Of a DNA stretch of 64,000 nucleotides, positions 46,121 to 56,247 are shown piece after piece. The translations under genes and the position numbers were made by a program. Every line of letters starts with the position of its first letter. Position 1 is the first letter of the stretch. Source of the stretch: an uncultured Bacteroidales bacterium (GTDB lineage: Bacteria; Bacteroidota; Bacteroidia; Bacteroidales; UBA932). Below the pieces are notes generated by a model, which was not told the DNA's origin, did no database searches, and was given only the letters and a program-made list of their open reading frames with translations. The DNA lies in NCBI GenBank assembly GCA_946415475.1, contig CAMKSQ010000001.1, forward strand, positions 124,001 through 188,000, in the 5' to 3' direction.

Positions 46121-48349
46121 TTACTTTCTAATAATCACACCTCTTCCCTTGGCATCGCCTACCCATAATTTGCCGTCCTGGTCTTTGAGAACGGTCATGG
46201 GATAATCTTTCTCCACCACCTGGGTTTTATTCTTTTTCCAGTTCACTGAGACAGTGACGGCATCTCCGGGCTGCAGCGCCGTGGTAAAGCCGCTCAGTTT
46301 CACCTGCTCCTTGCCTTGGGGCTCCAGGAGCACAAACTGCAGGGCGCTGCCTTCATAGGAACGCACATACTGGTCTGTACCGGCCTGGTAAATCCGTTCC
46401 TGCTTGCCCAGGTACACGCCCAGGGCATCGTATTGTGTCACAGGAGTAGCAGGAGCACCGAGCTTATGGTATATCAGCACCTCTTTCGTGTTATTACTGG
46501 TATTCGCATAGCAGCTGAAACGCTCAGTGCCGCTCTGTGAATTGTACAGGAGCGTATTGCGGGCACCGGCGGCGGCCTTAATCGTAGCAAGGCCATCGAC
46601 ATCCAGAACAATGCTCCACGTAGCAAAATCCGTAACGTTATCCACCGTAAGCAACTGATTCTTGGAATCATTCTGGGCTGCGAGATAGCCATTCGACACC
46701 TTCAGGTTCCAGGCTCCCTCCCCTCCTTCCAAGGTAATTACAGCTACGCCTTCCTCGGGTTCCGAAACGGTATCGTCCACAATCGTAACAGAAGTACGGC
46801 TGCGATACGTTCCATTCTGGGCACCCATGGCATGGGACTTGGCCTGGTTCACAATCAGGATCTGGTCTCCTTCCTGCAGCAGCGAAGCGTCGGTCAGCAG
46901 TTCAAACGCGCCGGATACCGGCGGTAAGACGGCCTCTTTCGCCTCCTGGGTCACTGTCACCACCTGCTGGAGTTCTCCAGAGGAGAAAGTGATCGTGCCC
47001 TCTCGGGGATCCGTGCTCCCATTGGCCGCCACCGTCACCGTGAACGGCTTGTCTTCCAGGCCCTTGGTAGCAGGAGTCACAGTAATCCAATCGACATCGG
47101 CCACGACCTCCACGGTCACGTTAGCCTTGATTACGAACGGGATCTCTTCCCCTTCTGCACCAACCTGTAAAGCATTTTCCGTGAGGACGATGGCATCTTT
47201 CTGTGCCTGGAGTATCGTAAAGAAATATTCCTTTCCCCCAACTTTGAACGACACCATAGCCATGCGGGCGTCATACGTGTCGTTGGCTGCGATAAGGAGT
47301 TTCGTGCCCGACAACGTCAGCCACGATGCCGACGAAACAAAATCCGTAGCACCGGCAGGGAGTTCGATACTACCCGCCGTTGCATCCATCATTTCCTGCA
47401 TCACCACCGGACCTTCTTCCTCTCCGCCTTCCACCTCGATGTGCAGCACCTTGGCGTAGCTGCTGCCATCGCTGCCATTGGCGATCAGAAGTACTTTGGA
47501 AGATTTTCCGGTAGAAGGGACACTGATGGTCACGATACCCTTGTTGTCCTTGGGCTCGGAGATGGTCACTTTCCAGTTCTCCGGTTCGTAGGAATCCAGC
47601 GTGTAAGTAATGCCGGTGGGTGCTTTTACCTCATAAGAAGCACTCTGCGTCTGGCCGGCCGTCATGTGCTGGAATACGGCATCGTCCAACAAGATTTGCA
47701 GTTTTACCCCGAAGGTACCTCTGGGCAGTTCCAATACGGTATTGTCGGTCAGGGTAATGACCACCACATCCGGATGGGAGGCATCTATCGAGGCGATAGG
47801 ACCCACAACTACCGTTGCAGCCTCTCCCACATAGGTCCAGGCGCCATCGCCCACCTTCACGTACCACTTGCCGTTTTCTACCTTAAACTCCGTGAGCGGA
47901 GCATCCTTTCCGTTCTCACCGTCTTTACCGTCGATTCCGCTCGCACGGACTTTCTCACCACCCACCAGCAGCCACTCACCATTGAGTGTCCAGTAGTAGT
48001 TGCCGTCGGTATCCTGCTTGATGCTCACGGAAGGGCTTACGCCGTCCTCGCCGTTTACGCCATCGACACCGTCTTTTCCGTTGAGGACGGTCTTCTCCAG
48101 CGTGTTGCCGTCTTTATCCACCAGGACGAGCTTGTACCCGGAACCGTCCGGAAGTTCTGTAGCACTTTGGACAAAATACTTCCCACTGATCAGTTTTTGG
48201 ATCAGGCTCACCTGGGAATTGAGTTCCTTTACCTGGTCCTCCACTTTGGCCAGGCGGGATTCAACCTCGGTCAGGCGGCTTTCCAGCTCCCGAGTACAGC
48301 CGGAAAACAGCAGTACCAGCGAGGCCATCACGTAAAATAGTTTCTTCAT
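46121..48349 (-). CDS. Lipoprotein with PL29-N/DUF4988-like domain, collagen-like GKDG runs and BACON domains
   Basis: Lipobox LLFSGC; coiled coil RLTEVESRLAKVEDQVKELNSQ; GKDGVDGVNGEDG; BACON-like WITVTPATKGLEDKPFTVTVAANGSTDPREGTITFSSG. Confidence 0.8.
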   Translation of the reverse strand: MKKLFYVMASLVLLFSGCTRELESRLTEVESRLAKVEDQVKELNSQVSLIQKLISGKYFVQSATELPDGSGYKLVLVDKDGNTLEKTVLNGKDGVDGVNGEDGVSPSVSIKQDTDGNYYWTLNGEWLLVGGEKVRASGIDGKDGENGKDAPLTEFKVENGKWYVKVGDGAWTYVGEAATVVVGPIASIDASHPDVVVITLTDNTVLELPRGTFGVKLQILLDDAVFQHMTAGQTQSASYEVKAPTGITYTLDSYEPENWKVTISEPKDNKGIVTISVPSTGKSSKVLLIANGSDGSSYAKVLHIEVEGGEEEGPVVMQEMMDATAGSIELPAGATDFVSSASWLTLSGTKLLIAANDTYDARMAMVSFKVGGKEYFFTILQAQKDAIVLTENALQVGAEGEEIPFVIKANVTVEVVADVDWITVTPATKGLEDKPFTVTVAANGSTDPREGTITFSSGELQQVVTVTQEAKEAVLPPVSGAFELLTDASLLQEGDQILIVNQAKSHAMGAQNGTYRSRTSVTIVDDTVSEPEEGVAVITLEGGEGAWNLKVSNGYLAAQNDSKNQLLTVDNVTDFATWSIVLDVDGLATIKAAAGARNTLLYNSQSGTERFSCYANTSNNTKEVLIYHKLGAPATPVTQYDALGVYLGKQERIYQAGTDQYVRSYEGSALQFVLLEPQGKEQVKLSGFTTALQPGDAVTVSVNWKKNKTQVVEKDYPMTVLKDQDGKLWVGDAKGRGVIIRK

Positions 48350-48352
48350 AAT

Positions 48353-49360
48353 TTATTGTTTATCATCTGTTTTCCATTCGAATGAGTACAGCAGGGACTC
48401 TACCTGACGCAGATACTGGCGTTTGTCGTAGCGCGGGGCAAAGACAAAAGCCTCCAGCACGATAATGTCTTTCCCGTCCGGGCTATAGAAGGAGTGCGAC
48501 ACAAAAGGGCCTCCCATGAAGTCCCCGTGTACTTCCCAGAAGCCGCGGGTCTCCATAAAGGCACGCCCCCGGTAGCGCAACGAACGCGTCGTAGGCTCCT
48601 GCGCCGTGGAAGTGGTCATATACGAACCTTCGAACATGCCCGGCACGTTGGCTTTCATGATCTGGTTGCGTTTCTGGATGATGTTTTCCAGCGAGAAGAC
48701 ATCGTCACCGCTCGCAGGATATTTGTACGCCATCACATACTGCTGAACGTACTGTTTTTCATCGGCCATCCACACAAAGTCGTCCGTCACCATGCGGCAG
48801 CGGTAGCCCGACGGGAAGTGGATGATGCCGCCCGTCACTTTTTCCATCGGCGGCTGCAAAGCCCTTTCCTCGTACAGTTTGGCGTTGGCGATGACCCGGT
48901 CGCGCTCCGTCTGCTCAAAGAATTCCGCCGGCGTTACGCCCGCCTCCTTGAACAGCGTCAGGGCCTGTTCCGCATCGGCCGCATTCAACTGCACAACGGC
49001 CTGGGGCTGGGCCCACACATTGTTTTTATACAGGACGCCATTGGAGACATTCTGCGGATTGATGTTCACTACCAGCAAGTTCCGGTGCATTTTGAACATG
49101 TTGGTAAAACTGCCCGGGGGCACGTTGGAGACCGCAAACAGGGGCTCGCGCTGTGCCAGATACGGGGTGTCCATGGCCAGGGCTTCGCGGATGGCCACGC
49201 CCAGATTGCCTTCCCACTGCTCGCGCTCAATCACCACCAGCACTTCGCCGGCTTTTCCGCTCACATTGGGGAGCAAGGCTTTCTTATTGCCACTTTTACA
49301 TCCTGCCAATGCCATCACGCAAAGGGCCAGTGCAAGGATACGGGTAAAATGGTGTTTCAT
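48353..49360 (-). CDS. DUF4837 family lipoprotein
   Basis: Lipobox ALAGC; GKAGEVLVVIEREQWEGNLGVAIREAL. Confidence 0.8.
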   Translation of the reverse strand: MKHHFTRILALALCVMALAGCKSGNKKALLPNVSGKAGEVLVVIEREQWEGNLGVAIREALAMDTPYLAQREPLFAVSNVPPGSFTNMFKMHRNLLVVNINPQNVSNGVLYKNNVWAQPQAVVQLNAADAEQALTLFKEAGVTPAEFFEQTERDRVIANAKLYEERALQPPMEKVTGGIIHFPSGYRCRMVTDDFVWMADEKQYVQQYVMAYKYPASGDDVFSLENIIQKRNQIMKANVPGMFEGSYMTTSTAQEPTTRSLRYRGRAFMETRGFWEVHGDFMGGPFVSHSFYSPDGKDIIVLEAFVFAPRYDKRQYLRQVESLLYSFEWKTDDKQ

Positions 49361-49362
49361 AA

Positions 49363-50700
49363 CTAATGGATTAATCGTGAAATGTCGTTGCCGAAGGCCA
49401 GGAACATAAGCAGCAGCAACAGGGCCATGCCGATGAGCTGCGCTATGGTAAGGAAGCGGTCGCTGGGTTTGCGACCCGTAAGCATTTCGTATAGGCAGAA
49501 CACAATGTGACCGCCGTCAAGGCCCGGGATGGGCAAAAGATTCATCACACCCAGCATGATGGAGAGCATGGCCAGGATGTACAGGAACTGGTGCCAGTTC
49601 CACCGAGAGGGGAAAACCTGGCCGATGGCGACAAAACTGCCCACGGATTTGTAGGCGCCCGTGGAAGGCGTTGCCACCAGGCGGAGGTCCCGCAGATAGC
49701 CGCTCACGGAGTCCCAGGCAAGGGCACAGCCGGCCGGAATCGACTCCCACGCGGAATAGGTCCGATGCTGCAAAGAGGGATTGCGGAAGAAGACGCCCAG
49801 CATGCCCAGGCTGTCGGCCTGCAAAGAAATGGCCAACGTATCGTCCCCGCGGAGAACCGTTGCCGGAAGGTGTTCGCCGGGATGCGCCCGCAGTACCTTC
49901 TGGGCATCCTGCAAATAGGGCGTATCGACCCCATCCAGGCCCACAATACGGTCCCCTATTGCCAGTTCGGAGGCATAATTCGGTGACGATGGCATAATGC
50001 TGTCCACCACGAACGGCAGGGCGATGTCGAAAAGGCCGGGCGAATTCACCACCGCCCCCATCAGCGACTGATCCATGTACAGGACCAGGGTATCCGTCCC
50101 GCGAAGGACCGTCACCTTCTCCACTTGCCGGCGAGCCAAATCGGCCTGAAGGGACAGGAAATCGTCCGGTTCATAATTGTCCATGCGCAGGATGCGGTCG
50201 CCGGTGCGGAAGCCCAGCTCTTCGCCCAGTTCATTGACATAGACCGGACTGGTGTTGGGCATGTAATTGTCTCCCCAGATGGCCAGGATGGTGATAAACA
50301 GGACGATAGCCAGGAGGAAGTTGTTCAGGACGCCGCCGCTCATTACGAACAGGCGTTGCCAGGCCGGTTTGGTGCGGAACTCCCAAGGCTGCGGAGGCTG
50401 CTTGAGGGCATCCACGTCCATGGATTCGTCTATCATGCCGGCAATCTTGCAATAGCCGCCCAGAGGCAGCCAGCCAATGCCGTATTCCGTTTCCCAGTGC
50501 GCAGAGGCCGGAATCAGTTTCCGGAACCAGGCCATGCGGGTGGAAAAGAGCTTGAAGCCCCCCACATCGAAGAAAAGGAAGAATTTATCCACCTTGATCC
50601 GGAACAGGCGTGCCCATAGGAAATGGCCGGCCTCATGGATAAGGATGAGGCCCGACAATGCCAGGATAACCTGCAGTATTTTCATCAATACCGGATTCAT
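49363..50700 (-). CDS. rseP: RIP site-2 metalloprotease
   Basis: LILIHEAGHFLWARLF, PDZ regions, NLLPIPGLDGGHIVFCLYE. Confidence 0.95.
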   Translation of the reverse strand: MNPVLMKILQVILALSGLILIHEAGHFLWARLFRIKVDKFFLFFDVGGFKLFSTRMAWFRKLIPASAHWETEYGIGWLPLGGYCKIAGMIDESMDVDALKQPPQPWEFRTKPAWQRLFVMSGGVLNNFLLAIVLFITILAIWGDNYMPNTSPVYVNELGEELGFRTGDRILRMDNYEPDDFLSLQADLARRQVEKVTVLRGTDTLVLYMDQSLMGAVVNSPGLFDIALPFVVDSIMPSSPNYASELAIGDRIVGLDGVDTPYLQDAQKVLRAHPGEHLPATVLRGDDTLAISLQADSLGMLGVFFRNPSLQHRTYSAWESIPAGCALAWDSVSGYLRDLRLVATPSTGAYKSVGSFVAIGQVFPSRWNWHQFLYILAMLSIMLGVMNLLPIPGLDGGHIVFCLYEMLTGRKPSDRFLTIAQLIGMALLLLLMFLAFGNDISRLIH

Positions 50701-51836
50701 ATACGTTCCTGCGCTTTGCGGAAAGCTTCTTCGTGCGTGGCAAAAATCGCCTCCAGCGACGGGTTCTCGATAAAAGGAATCTCCGCCATCACCTGGGCGA
50801 TAATGGCCGAAATATCGTAAAAGCCGATTTGTTCTTTCAGATAGGCAGCGACGGCCGCTTCGTTGGCGGCATTCATGGCGCAGGGAATATTACCACCCCG
50901 CCCGATGGCGTCGAACGCCAGTTGCAGACAAGGGAACTTGCGACGGTCCGGCTCAAAGAAGGTCAAATCCTTGAGCGCGCTGAAATCCAGGCGTTTACCC
51001 TCCAGCGGAAGGCGCTCAGGATAGGCCATGGCCAGCGCAATGGGAAGCCGCATGTCCGGACAACCCAATTGGGCGATAACGGCGCCGTCCACAAATTCCA
51101 CCATGGAATGAATGACCGATTCCGGATGGACCACCACATGGATTTGACTGGTAGGAACCTGGAACAGCCACTTGGCCTCGATCACCTCAAATCCCTTATT
51201 CATCATGGTGGCTGAGTCGATGGTGATTTTGGCGCCCATGTCCCAGTTAGGATGCTTCAGCGCTTGCGACTTGGTTGCCGCAGCAATCTGTTCCCGTGAC
51301 CAGGTGCGGAACGGACCGCCGGAAGCCGTAAGATGAATCAGGCGTACGGGATTGCCCTGCGCACCCAGCAGACACTGGAATATGGCCGAATGCTCCGAGT
51401 CCACCGGATAAATGCGGGCGCCATAGCGGGCGGCCTCCCCCATCACCAGGGAACCGGCGGCCACCAGGGTTTCCTTGTTGGCCAGGGCCAGGGTCTTTTG
51501 GGCACGGATGGCGGCGAGCGTAGGCTTGAGCCCGCTGAAGCCAACCATAGCGGCCACGACCACATCCACCTCGGGTGCCTGCACCAGTTCGCAGGCGGCC
51601 TCGATGCCCAAATGCACCTGCACACCGGGCAATGCGGCCTTTACCTCCGCAAACTTATCCGGATTGCAGATGACTACATGCGGGACATGAAACTGCAAGG
51701 CCTGCTGCACCAACAATTCTGCATTGTTGTTGGCCGACAGCATGAACACCGAGAAACGGGACGGATGCTGCCGCACTACGTCCAGTGTCTGTGACCCGAT
51801 GGATCCCGTGGACCCTAATATTGCGATATTCTTCAT
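50697..51836 (-). CDS. dxr: 1-deoxy-D-xylulose-5-phosphate reductoisomerase
   Basis: IAILGSTGSIGSQTLDVVRQHP, LTASGGPFRTWSREQI, DSATMMNKGFEVIEAKWLF. Confidence 0.97.
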   Translation of the reverse strand: MKNIAILGSTGSIGSQTLDVVRQHPSRFSVFMLSANNNAELLVQQALQFHVPHVVICNPDKFAEVKAALPGVQVHLGIEAACELVQAPEVDVVVAAMVGFSGLKPTLAAIRAQKTLALANKETLVAAGSLVMGEAARYGARIYPVDSEHSAIFQCLLGAQGNPVRLIHLTASGGPFRTWSREQIAAATKSQALKHPNWDMGAKITIDSATMMNKGFEVIEAKWLFQVPTSQIHVVVHPESVIHSMVEFVDGAVIAQLGCPDMRLPIALAMAYPERLPLEGKRLDFSALKDLTFFEPDRRKFPCLQLAFDAIGRGGNIPCAMNAANEAAVAAYLKEQIGFYDISAIIAQVMAEIPFIENPSLEAIFATHEEAFRKAQERI

Positions 51837-52679
51837 CTAAAACTTGATATACTGTGCCGGATCCATCGCCGCACCCCTGTACCACAGTTCAAAATGCAAG
51901 TGATTGCCCATGGTAAGCGAGGAGGAGGAGGCCAGCATGGCCACCGGTGTGCCGGCTTTTACGGCAGCTCCGGTTTTGTGCAGCAATTTCTGGTTATTCT
52001 TGTAAATGGACAACAGGTCGCTTCCGTGTTGGATCATCAGCGTGTAGCCGCTGTCCTGTGACCAGGAGGTATATACCACATTCCCGTCCAGGACGGCCAT
52101 TACCGGGCTGCCCACGGGCGCCGTAATGTCCACCCAGGGATGCAGGCTGCGGTCGAAGCCCTTGGAAACGACGCCCTTAACAGGCGTGTAGAAGGCCATG
52201 GCCTCGATGGGAAGATTCAGGCGCCGGCCCGACGACAAGCCGAACTGTTCTTCCTGCACGACATCGGCACGAAGGAGGGAATCCCGAATGGCCAGGTAGC
52301 GGGCATCCGACACCGTCCGGGAGCCTTCGCGGCCCAACATCAGGGTATCCAGACGGATGGGGTCCTCCCCTGCCACTACACGGCGGAGATTCTCCGTGTA
52401 CAGTTCCCACTGCAGGATACGGGTTTGCAGCGAGTCTATACGCTGGGCATTCTGGACAGCCTGCCTGCGAGACTGGGCGTTGGGATAACCGGGAATGAAC
52501 GTGCGGATGGGTGTAAAAGCGATAAGGCCGAAGATCACCAGGAACGTCACCACTACCACGGAGATATTGGCAATGATGAAGCGGGTTTTGGAAAACCGGA
52601 GGCTCCAGAGCCGCTCATGGGAAGTGGCATCTACCAGGGTGAGACGCAAGTTACTGGCCTTCTTATCTGCTTTGTCCAT
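51837..52679 (-). CDS. M23 family peptidase, membrane-anchored
   Basis: One N-terminal TM; HPWVDITAPVGSPVMAVLDGNVVYTSWSQDSGYTLMIQHGSDLLSIYKN. Confidence 0.88.
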   Translation of the reverse strand: MDKADKKASNLRLTLVDATSHERLWSLRFSKTRFIIANISVVVVTFLVIFGLIAFTPIRTFIPGYPNAQSRRQAVQNAQRIDSLQTRILQWELYTENLRRVVAGEDPIRLDTLMLGREGSRTVSDARYLAIRDSLLRADVVQEEQFGLSSGRRLNLPIEAMAFYTPVKGVVSKGFDRSLHPWVDITAPVGSPVMAVLDGNVVYTSWSQDSGYTLMIQHGSDLLSIYKNNQKLLHKTGAAVKAGTPVAMLASSSSLTMGNHLHFELWYRGAAMDPAQYIKF

Positions 52680-52706
52680 AATTATTCGTATATTTGCACA
52701 CTGTAA

Positions 52707-53192
52707 ATGGACAGAATAATTGGCATAGATTACGGAAGAAGGAGAACAGGCCTGGCGGTCAGTGATCCTCTCGGTATCTTTGCATCTGCCCTGGAAACAG
52801 TTGATTCTACAAAGTTAATAGATTATCTCAAAAATTACGCCAATCGGGAGAGAATCCTTCGCTTTGTAGTGGGCTACCCGGTGAATATGGACGGCAGCCC
52901 GTCGGAGGCCCTCAAAGACGTGCAAGCCTTCCTGAAACAGCTGGAAAAAGCGTTCCCGGATACGCCCGTCACCCTTGAGGATGAACGGTTTACCTCCGTG
53001 CTGGCCCACCGCATCATGATTGACGGCGGCATGAAGGCCTCCCAGCGCCGGGACAAAAAGGAAGTGGACAAGATTTCGGCCGCCATCATCCTGCAAAGTT
53101 ACCTGGACCGGGAAAACGGCGGTTCCCTGACAGTGGACCCCTCGGCCGTGCCCGACAGTTTGTCCATGAATAAGACAAGAAGAAAAAAATGA
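52707..53192 (+). CDS. ruvX: Holliday junction resolvase-like RuvX/YqgF
   Basis: RIIGIDYGRRRTGLAVSDPLGIFA, LEDERFTSVLAHR, DKISAAIILQSYLD. Confidence 0.94.
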   Translation: MDRIIGIDYGRRRTGLAVSDPLGIFASALETVDSTKLIDYLKNYANRERILRFVVGYPVNMDGSPSEALKDVQAFLKQLEKAFPDTPVTLEDERFTSVLAHRIMIDGGMKASQRRDKKEVDKISAAIILQSYLDRENGGSLTVDPSAVPDSLSMNKTRRKK

Positions 53193-53743
53193 TAAAACCC
53201 ATCTACCTGTACGGCGCAGAAGTCCTGCGCAAAACGGCTGCCCCGGCAGACCTGAATGACAAAGCGGGCATCGCTGCCCTGGTGCAAGACCTCAAAGACA
53301 CCCTGGTGGTGGCAGATGGCTGCGGGCTGGCCGCGCCCCAGATTGGTGTAAGCCTGCGCGTCGTAATCGTGGACGGCGACGTGGTGTCAGATACCTATGA
53401 TTACTTGAAAGGCTTCCGCCGCACGCTCATCAATCCGGAAATCCTGGAAGAAAGCGAAGAAAAAGTCACTTATTCGGAAGGTTGCCTGAGCATTCCCGGC
53501 ATTTACTGCGATGTGGTGCGTCCCAAAAAGATGACCGTACGGTACTACAACGAGGATTTACAGCAGGTGACGGAGGAATTTGACAACTTTGCCGCCCGCA
53601 TGATCCAGCACGAGCTGTCGCACCTGGACGGAGACCTGTTCACGGACCACGCCGCCCCTATACGCAAGAAGATGATCTCCTCCAAACTGCAGAACATACA
53701 GAAAGGAAAAGTTCATCCTCACTACAATTCCAAGCTCAAATAG
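53189..53743 (+). CDS. def: Peptide deformylase
   Basis: GCGLAAPQIGVSLRVV, EGCLSIPGIY, QHELSHLDGDLFTD. Confidence 0.97.
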   Translation: MIKPIYLYGAEVLRKTAAPADLNDKAGIAALVQDLKDTLVVADGCGLAAPQIGVSLRVVIVDGDVVSDTYDYLKGFRRTLINPEILEESEEKVTYSEGCLSIPGIYCDVVRPKKMTVRYYNEDLQQVTEEFDNFAARMIQHELSHLDGDLFTDHAAPIRKKMISSKLQNIQKGKVHPHYNSKLK

Positions 53744-54787
53744 CTAGCGCACGCGAATTTTCCGGCCCAATTTAAGTACGGTCTTCTCCGTAAGGCCGGG
53801 ATTGAGCGCACAAATCCGTTTTACAGTGGTATGATACTTCTTAGCGATGCCGGAAAGGGTGTCGCCGCTGCGGATGGTGTGGTACTTCTGCGCGGCAGCC
53901 TCTGCCCGGGCGCGTGCAGCAGCCTCCTCCTTGGCCTTTTTCTCCGCAAGGATGCGGTCTTCCTCGTCCGTGCGGAAGATTTCGTCTTCATCGTCCACAT
54001 TCTGCACATAGCGCTGGTTGGGATTGAAATACCAGCTACGCACTTTAAGCAGCCGGTGACGCAGCGTTCCGGTTTCGAAGTCGATGAGCCAGGAAGGGTC
54101 GAAGGCGGCGCCCCTGTACCGGGTTTCGAAATGCAGGTGCGGTCCCGTAGACCGGCCCGTAGAGCCGCCCAGGCCGATGATATCGCCTGCGCTCACCCAA
54201 TCGCCCGTGTTTACGTTGCGCTTGGACAGATGGCCGTAGAAGGTTTCCAGGCCATTGGCATGGCGGATTACCACCAGGTTGCCATAGCCGCCCACATAGT
54301 CCGAAATGCGCACCTTGCCGGAGAAGGCAGCCGGGACCGGCGTACCCGTAGGATACGGTAAATCCACGCCCTGGTGCCTGCGGCCATGCCGATACCCGAA
54401 CTTGGAGCGGACGGTGGTCTGGTAGGGGCAGCAATAGGTATCCAGCGAATCCAGCACCCAGATGGAGAACTGGTCCGGGATGGGGTCCGGCGACTGACGA
54501 TACGGATTTACGGCACGTTCGTCCCAGAACTCCGAAAAGACGGTGGTGTCGGCTACGGCAGAAGGATCTTTTACGTACCGATAAGTGCCATTGTCATACA
54601 GTACCACCTTAACGGCAGGGTTGCCGGTGTCCAGCGTATCCGCATAGTCGGTCCCCGTGCGGGTATTGGTTTTCACTTCCTGCCGACCGAAGGCATGGCG
54701 CAAAGAGTCGGCCGTGTGGTCCTCCTGCGCGAAAACAGGCAGGAAGACGCACACAGCCGCTAAAAGAAGTACGATTTTTTTCTTCAT
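53744..54787 (-). CDS. M23 metallopeptidase with C-terminal LysM
   Basis: GRRHQGVDLPYPTGTPVPAAFSGKVRI..STGRSTGPHLHFE; YHTIRSGDTLSGIAKKYHTTVKRICALNPGL. Confidence 0.94.
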   Translation of the reverse strand: MKKKIVLLLAAVCVFLPVFAQEDHTADSLRHAFGRQEVKTNTRTGTDYADTLDTGNPAVKVVLYDNGTYRYVKDPSAVADTTVFSEFWDERAVNPYRQSPDPIPDQFSIWVLDSLDTYCCPYQTTVRSKFGYRHGRRHQGVDLPYPTGTPVPAAFSGKVRISDYVGGYGNLVVIRHANGLETFYGHLSKRNVNTGDWVSAGDIIGLGGSTGRSTGPHLHFETRYRGAAFDPSWLIDFETGTLRHRLLKVRSWYFNPNQRYVQNVDDEDEIFRTDEEDRILAEKKAKEEAAARARAEAAAQKYHTIRSGDTLSGIAKKYHTTVKRICALNPGLTEKTVLKLGRKIRVR

Positions 54788-54790
54788 CCG

Positions 54791-56158
54791 TTACCGTTTG
54801 CCGCCGAACTGGCCCACAATGATGGCGTCCGCTTGGGCAATTTTCTCTTTCAGGAGTTCCTGTGAGGTGGCCTCACAGATGAAGCGGAGATAAGGCTCCG
54901 TGTTGGAAGGACGGATGTTGAACCACCAGCCGGGGAATTCCAGGCGATAGCCGTCGAAGTCCATTACCTTGGTGGGGGTCTCCTTGCTTTCGAAATAGGC
55001 CTTTACGGCATCCATGGCGCCCTTCTTGTCCTCTACCTTGTAGTTGATTTCACCGGAGTTCTCATAGCCGGTGAGGCGGTCCATTTCTTCCGAGAGTTTG
55101 ATGCCCTGCTTCTTGAGGGCGCTCACGATACGGAGGACGATGATGCTGGAAAGCATACCGCTGTCGCTGTAGAAGAAGTCCTTGAAGTAATAGTGACCGG
55201 CAAGTTCTCCACCCCACAGACCGTCAATCTCGCGGAGCTTGGGAGCGGCGAAAGCACGGCCGACACGCCAGGTGTGAACATCGGCATTGTATTTGGCGCG
55301 GAGTTCCTCTGCCACGGCCAGGCTGGAACGGATTTCCTGCAGGACGCGCGGATTCTTTTCTCCCCTTTCGTCGCAGAAATAGCGGGCCATCAGGGCAATG
55401 ACCAGGTCCGGAGCCACAAAGCGGGCTTTGTCGTCCACGAACATGACGCGGTCTGCGTCGCCGTCGTAAATGACGCCGATATCGGCACCGGTCTTTTCCA
55501 CCAGCTTCTTGAGGGGCTCTACATTCTTGGGCACCAGCGGGTTGGGCTCATGGTTGGGGAAGCTGCCGTCCATATCGTCAAAGAGATAGGTGGCATTCTC
55601 ACCTTTGTAGATTTCCTTGGCGAAGAGCGTGGCCATGCCGTTGGACAGGTCGAAGGCGATCTTCAGGTTGGAATAGTCCCCTTTGAACTTTTTGAGGAAG
55701 GCGATATAATCCGGCTTGATGTCGATTTCCTTCACGGCGCCCTTCTTGGCGGCGGGCGGCGTGGGACGGCCTTCGTCGATCCACTGCTTGATCTGGCCCA
55801 GACCGGTGTCCAAACCTACGGGCAGGGCATTCTCGCGGCTTACCTTCATGCCGTTGTACTCCGGAGGGTTGTGGGAAGCGGTGATTTGGACCGATGCCTT
55901 GTAGCCGTAGTTGGCCGTACCGAAGTACACCAGCGGCGTGGAGCTGTAGCCGATATCGTCAACGTCTGCGCCGGCATCCGTAATGCCCTTGATAAGGGCG
56001 TCGTGGATTTCCTTGCCGGAGAGGCGGCAGTCGCGGCCTACCAGCACCTTGTCGGTCTTCAGGAGTTCGGGGATGAAATATCCCACCTTATATGCGTCTT
56101 CCAGGTTCCAATCCTTTCCCCAGATTCCGCGGATGTCATAAGCATGAAATGCACCCAT
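54791..56158 (-). CDS. Phosphomannomutase/phosphoglucomutase
   Basis: MGAFHAYDIRGIWGKDWN, TASHNPPEYNGMKV, DGDADRVMFVDD, RPSNTEPYLRFICEA. Confidence 0.94.
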   Translation of the reverse strand: MGAFHAYDIRGIWGKDWNLEDAYKVGYFIPELLKTDKVLVGRDCRLSGKEIHDALIKGITDAGADVDDIGYSSTPLVYFGTANYGYKASVQITASHNPPEYNGMKVSRENALPVGLDTGLGQIKQWIDEGRPTPPAAKKGAVKEIDIKPDYIAFLKKFKGDYSNLKIAFDLSNGMATLFAKEIYKGENATYLFDDMDGSFPNHEPNPLVPKNVEPLKKLVEKTGADIGVIYDGDADRVMFVDDKARFVAPDLVIALMARYFCDERGEKNPRVLQEIRSSLAVAEELRAKYNADVHTWRVGRAFAAPKLREIDGLWGGELAGHYYFKDFFYSDSGMLSSIIVLRIVSALKKQGIKLSEEMDRLTGYENSGEINYKVEDKKGAMDAVKAYFESKETPTKVMDFDGYRLEFPGWWFNIRPSNTEPYLRFICEATSQELLKEKIAQADAIIVGQFGGKR

Positions 56159-56194
56159 AGTGGTTAGATTTTAAAAGTCATTGCACAAATATAG

Positions 56195-56227
56195 CAAAAA
56201 AAAGGGACAGGCAATCATCCTGTCCCT
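56195..56227 (-). terminator. Rho-independent terminator of the 60600-56248 unit
   Basis: Reverse strand GGGACAGG-ATGATTG-CCTGTCCC followed by a T run. Confidence 0.85.
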
Positions 56228-56247
56228 AAAAACATCGTTCCAAACGC

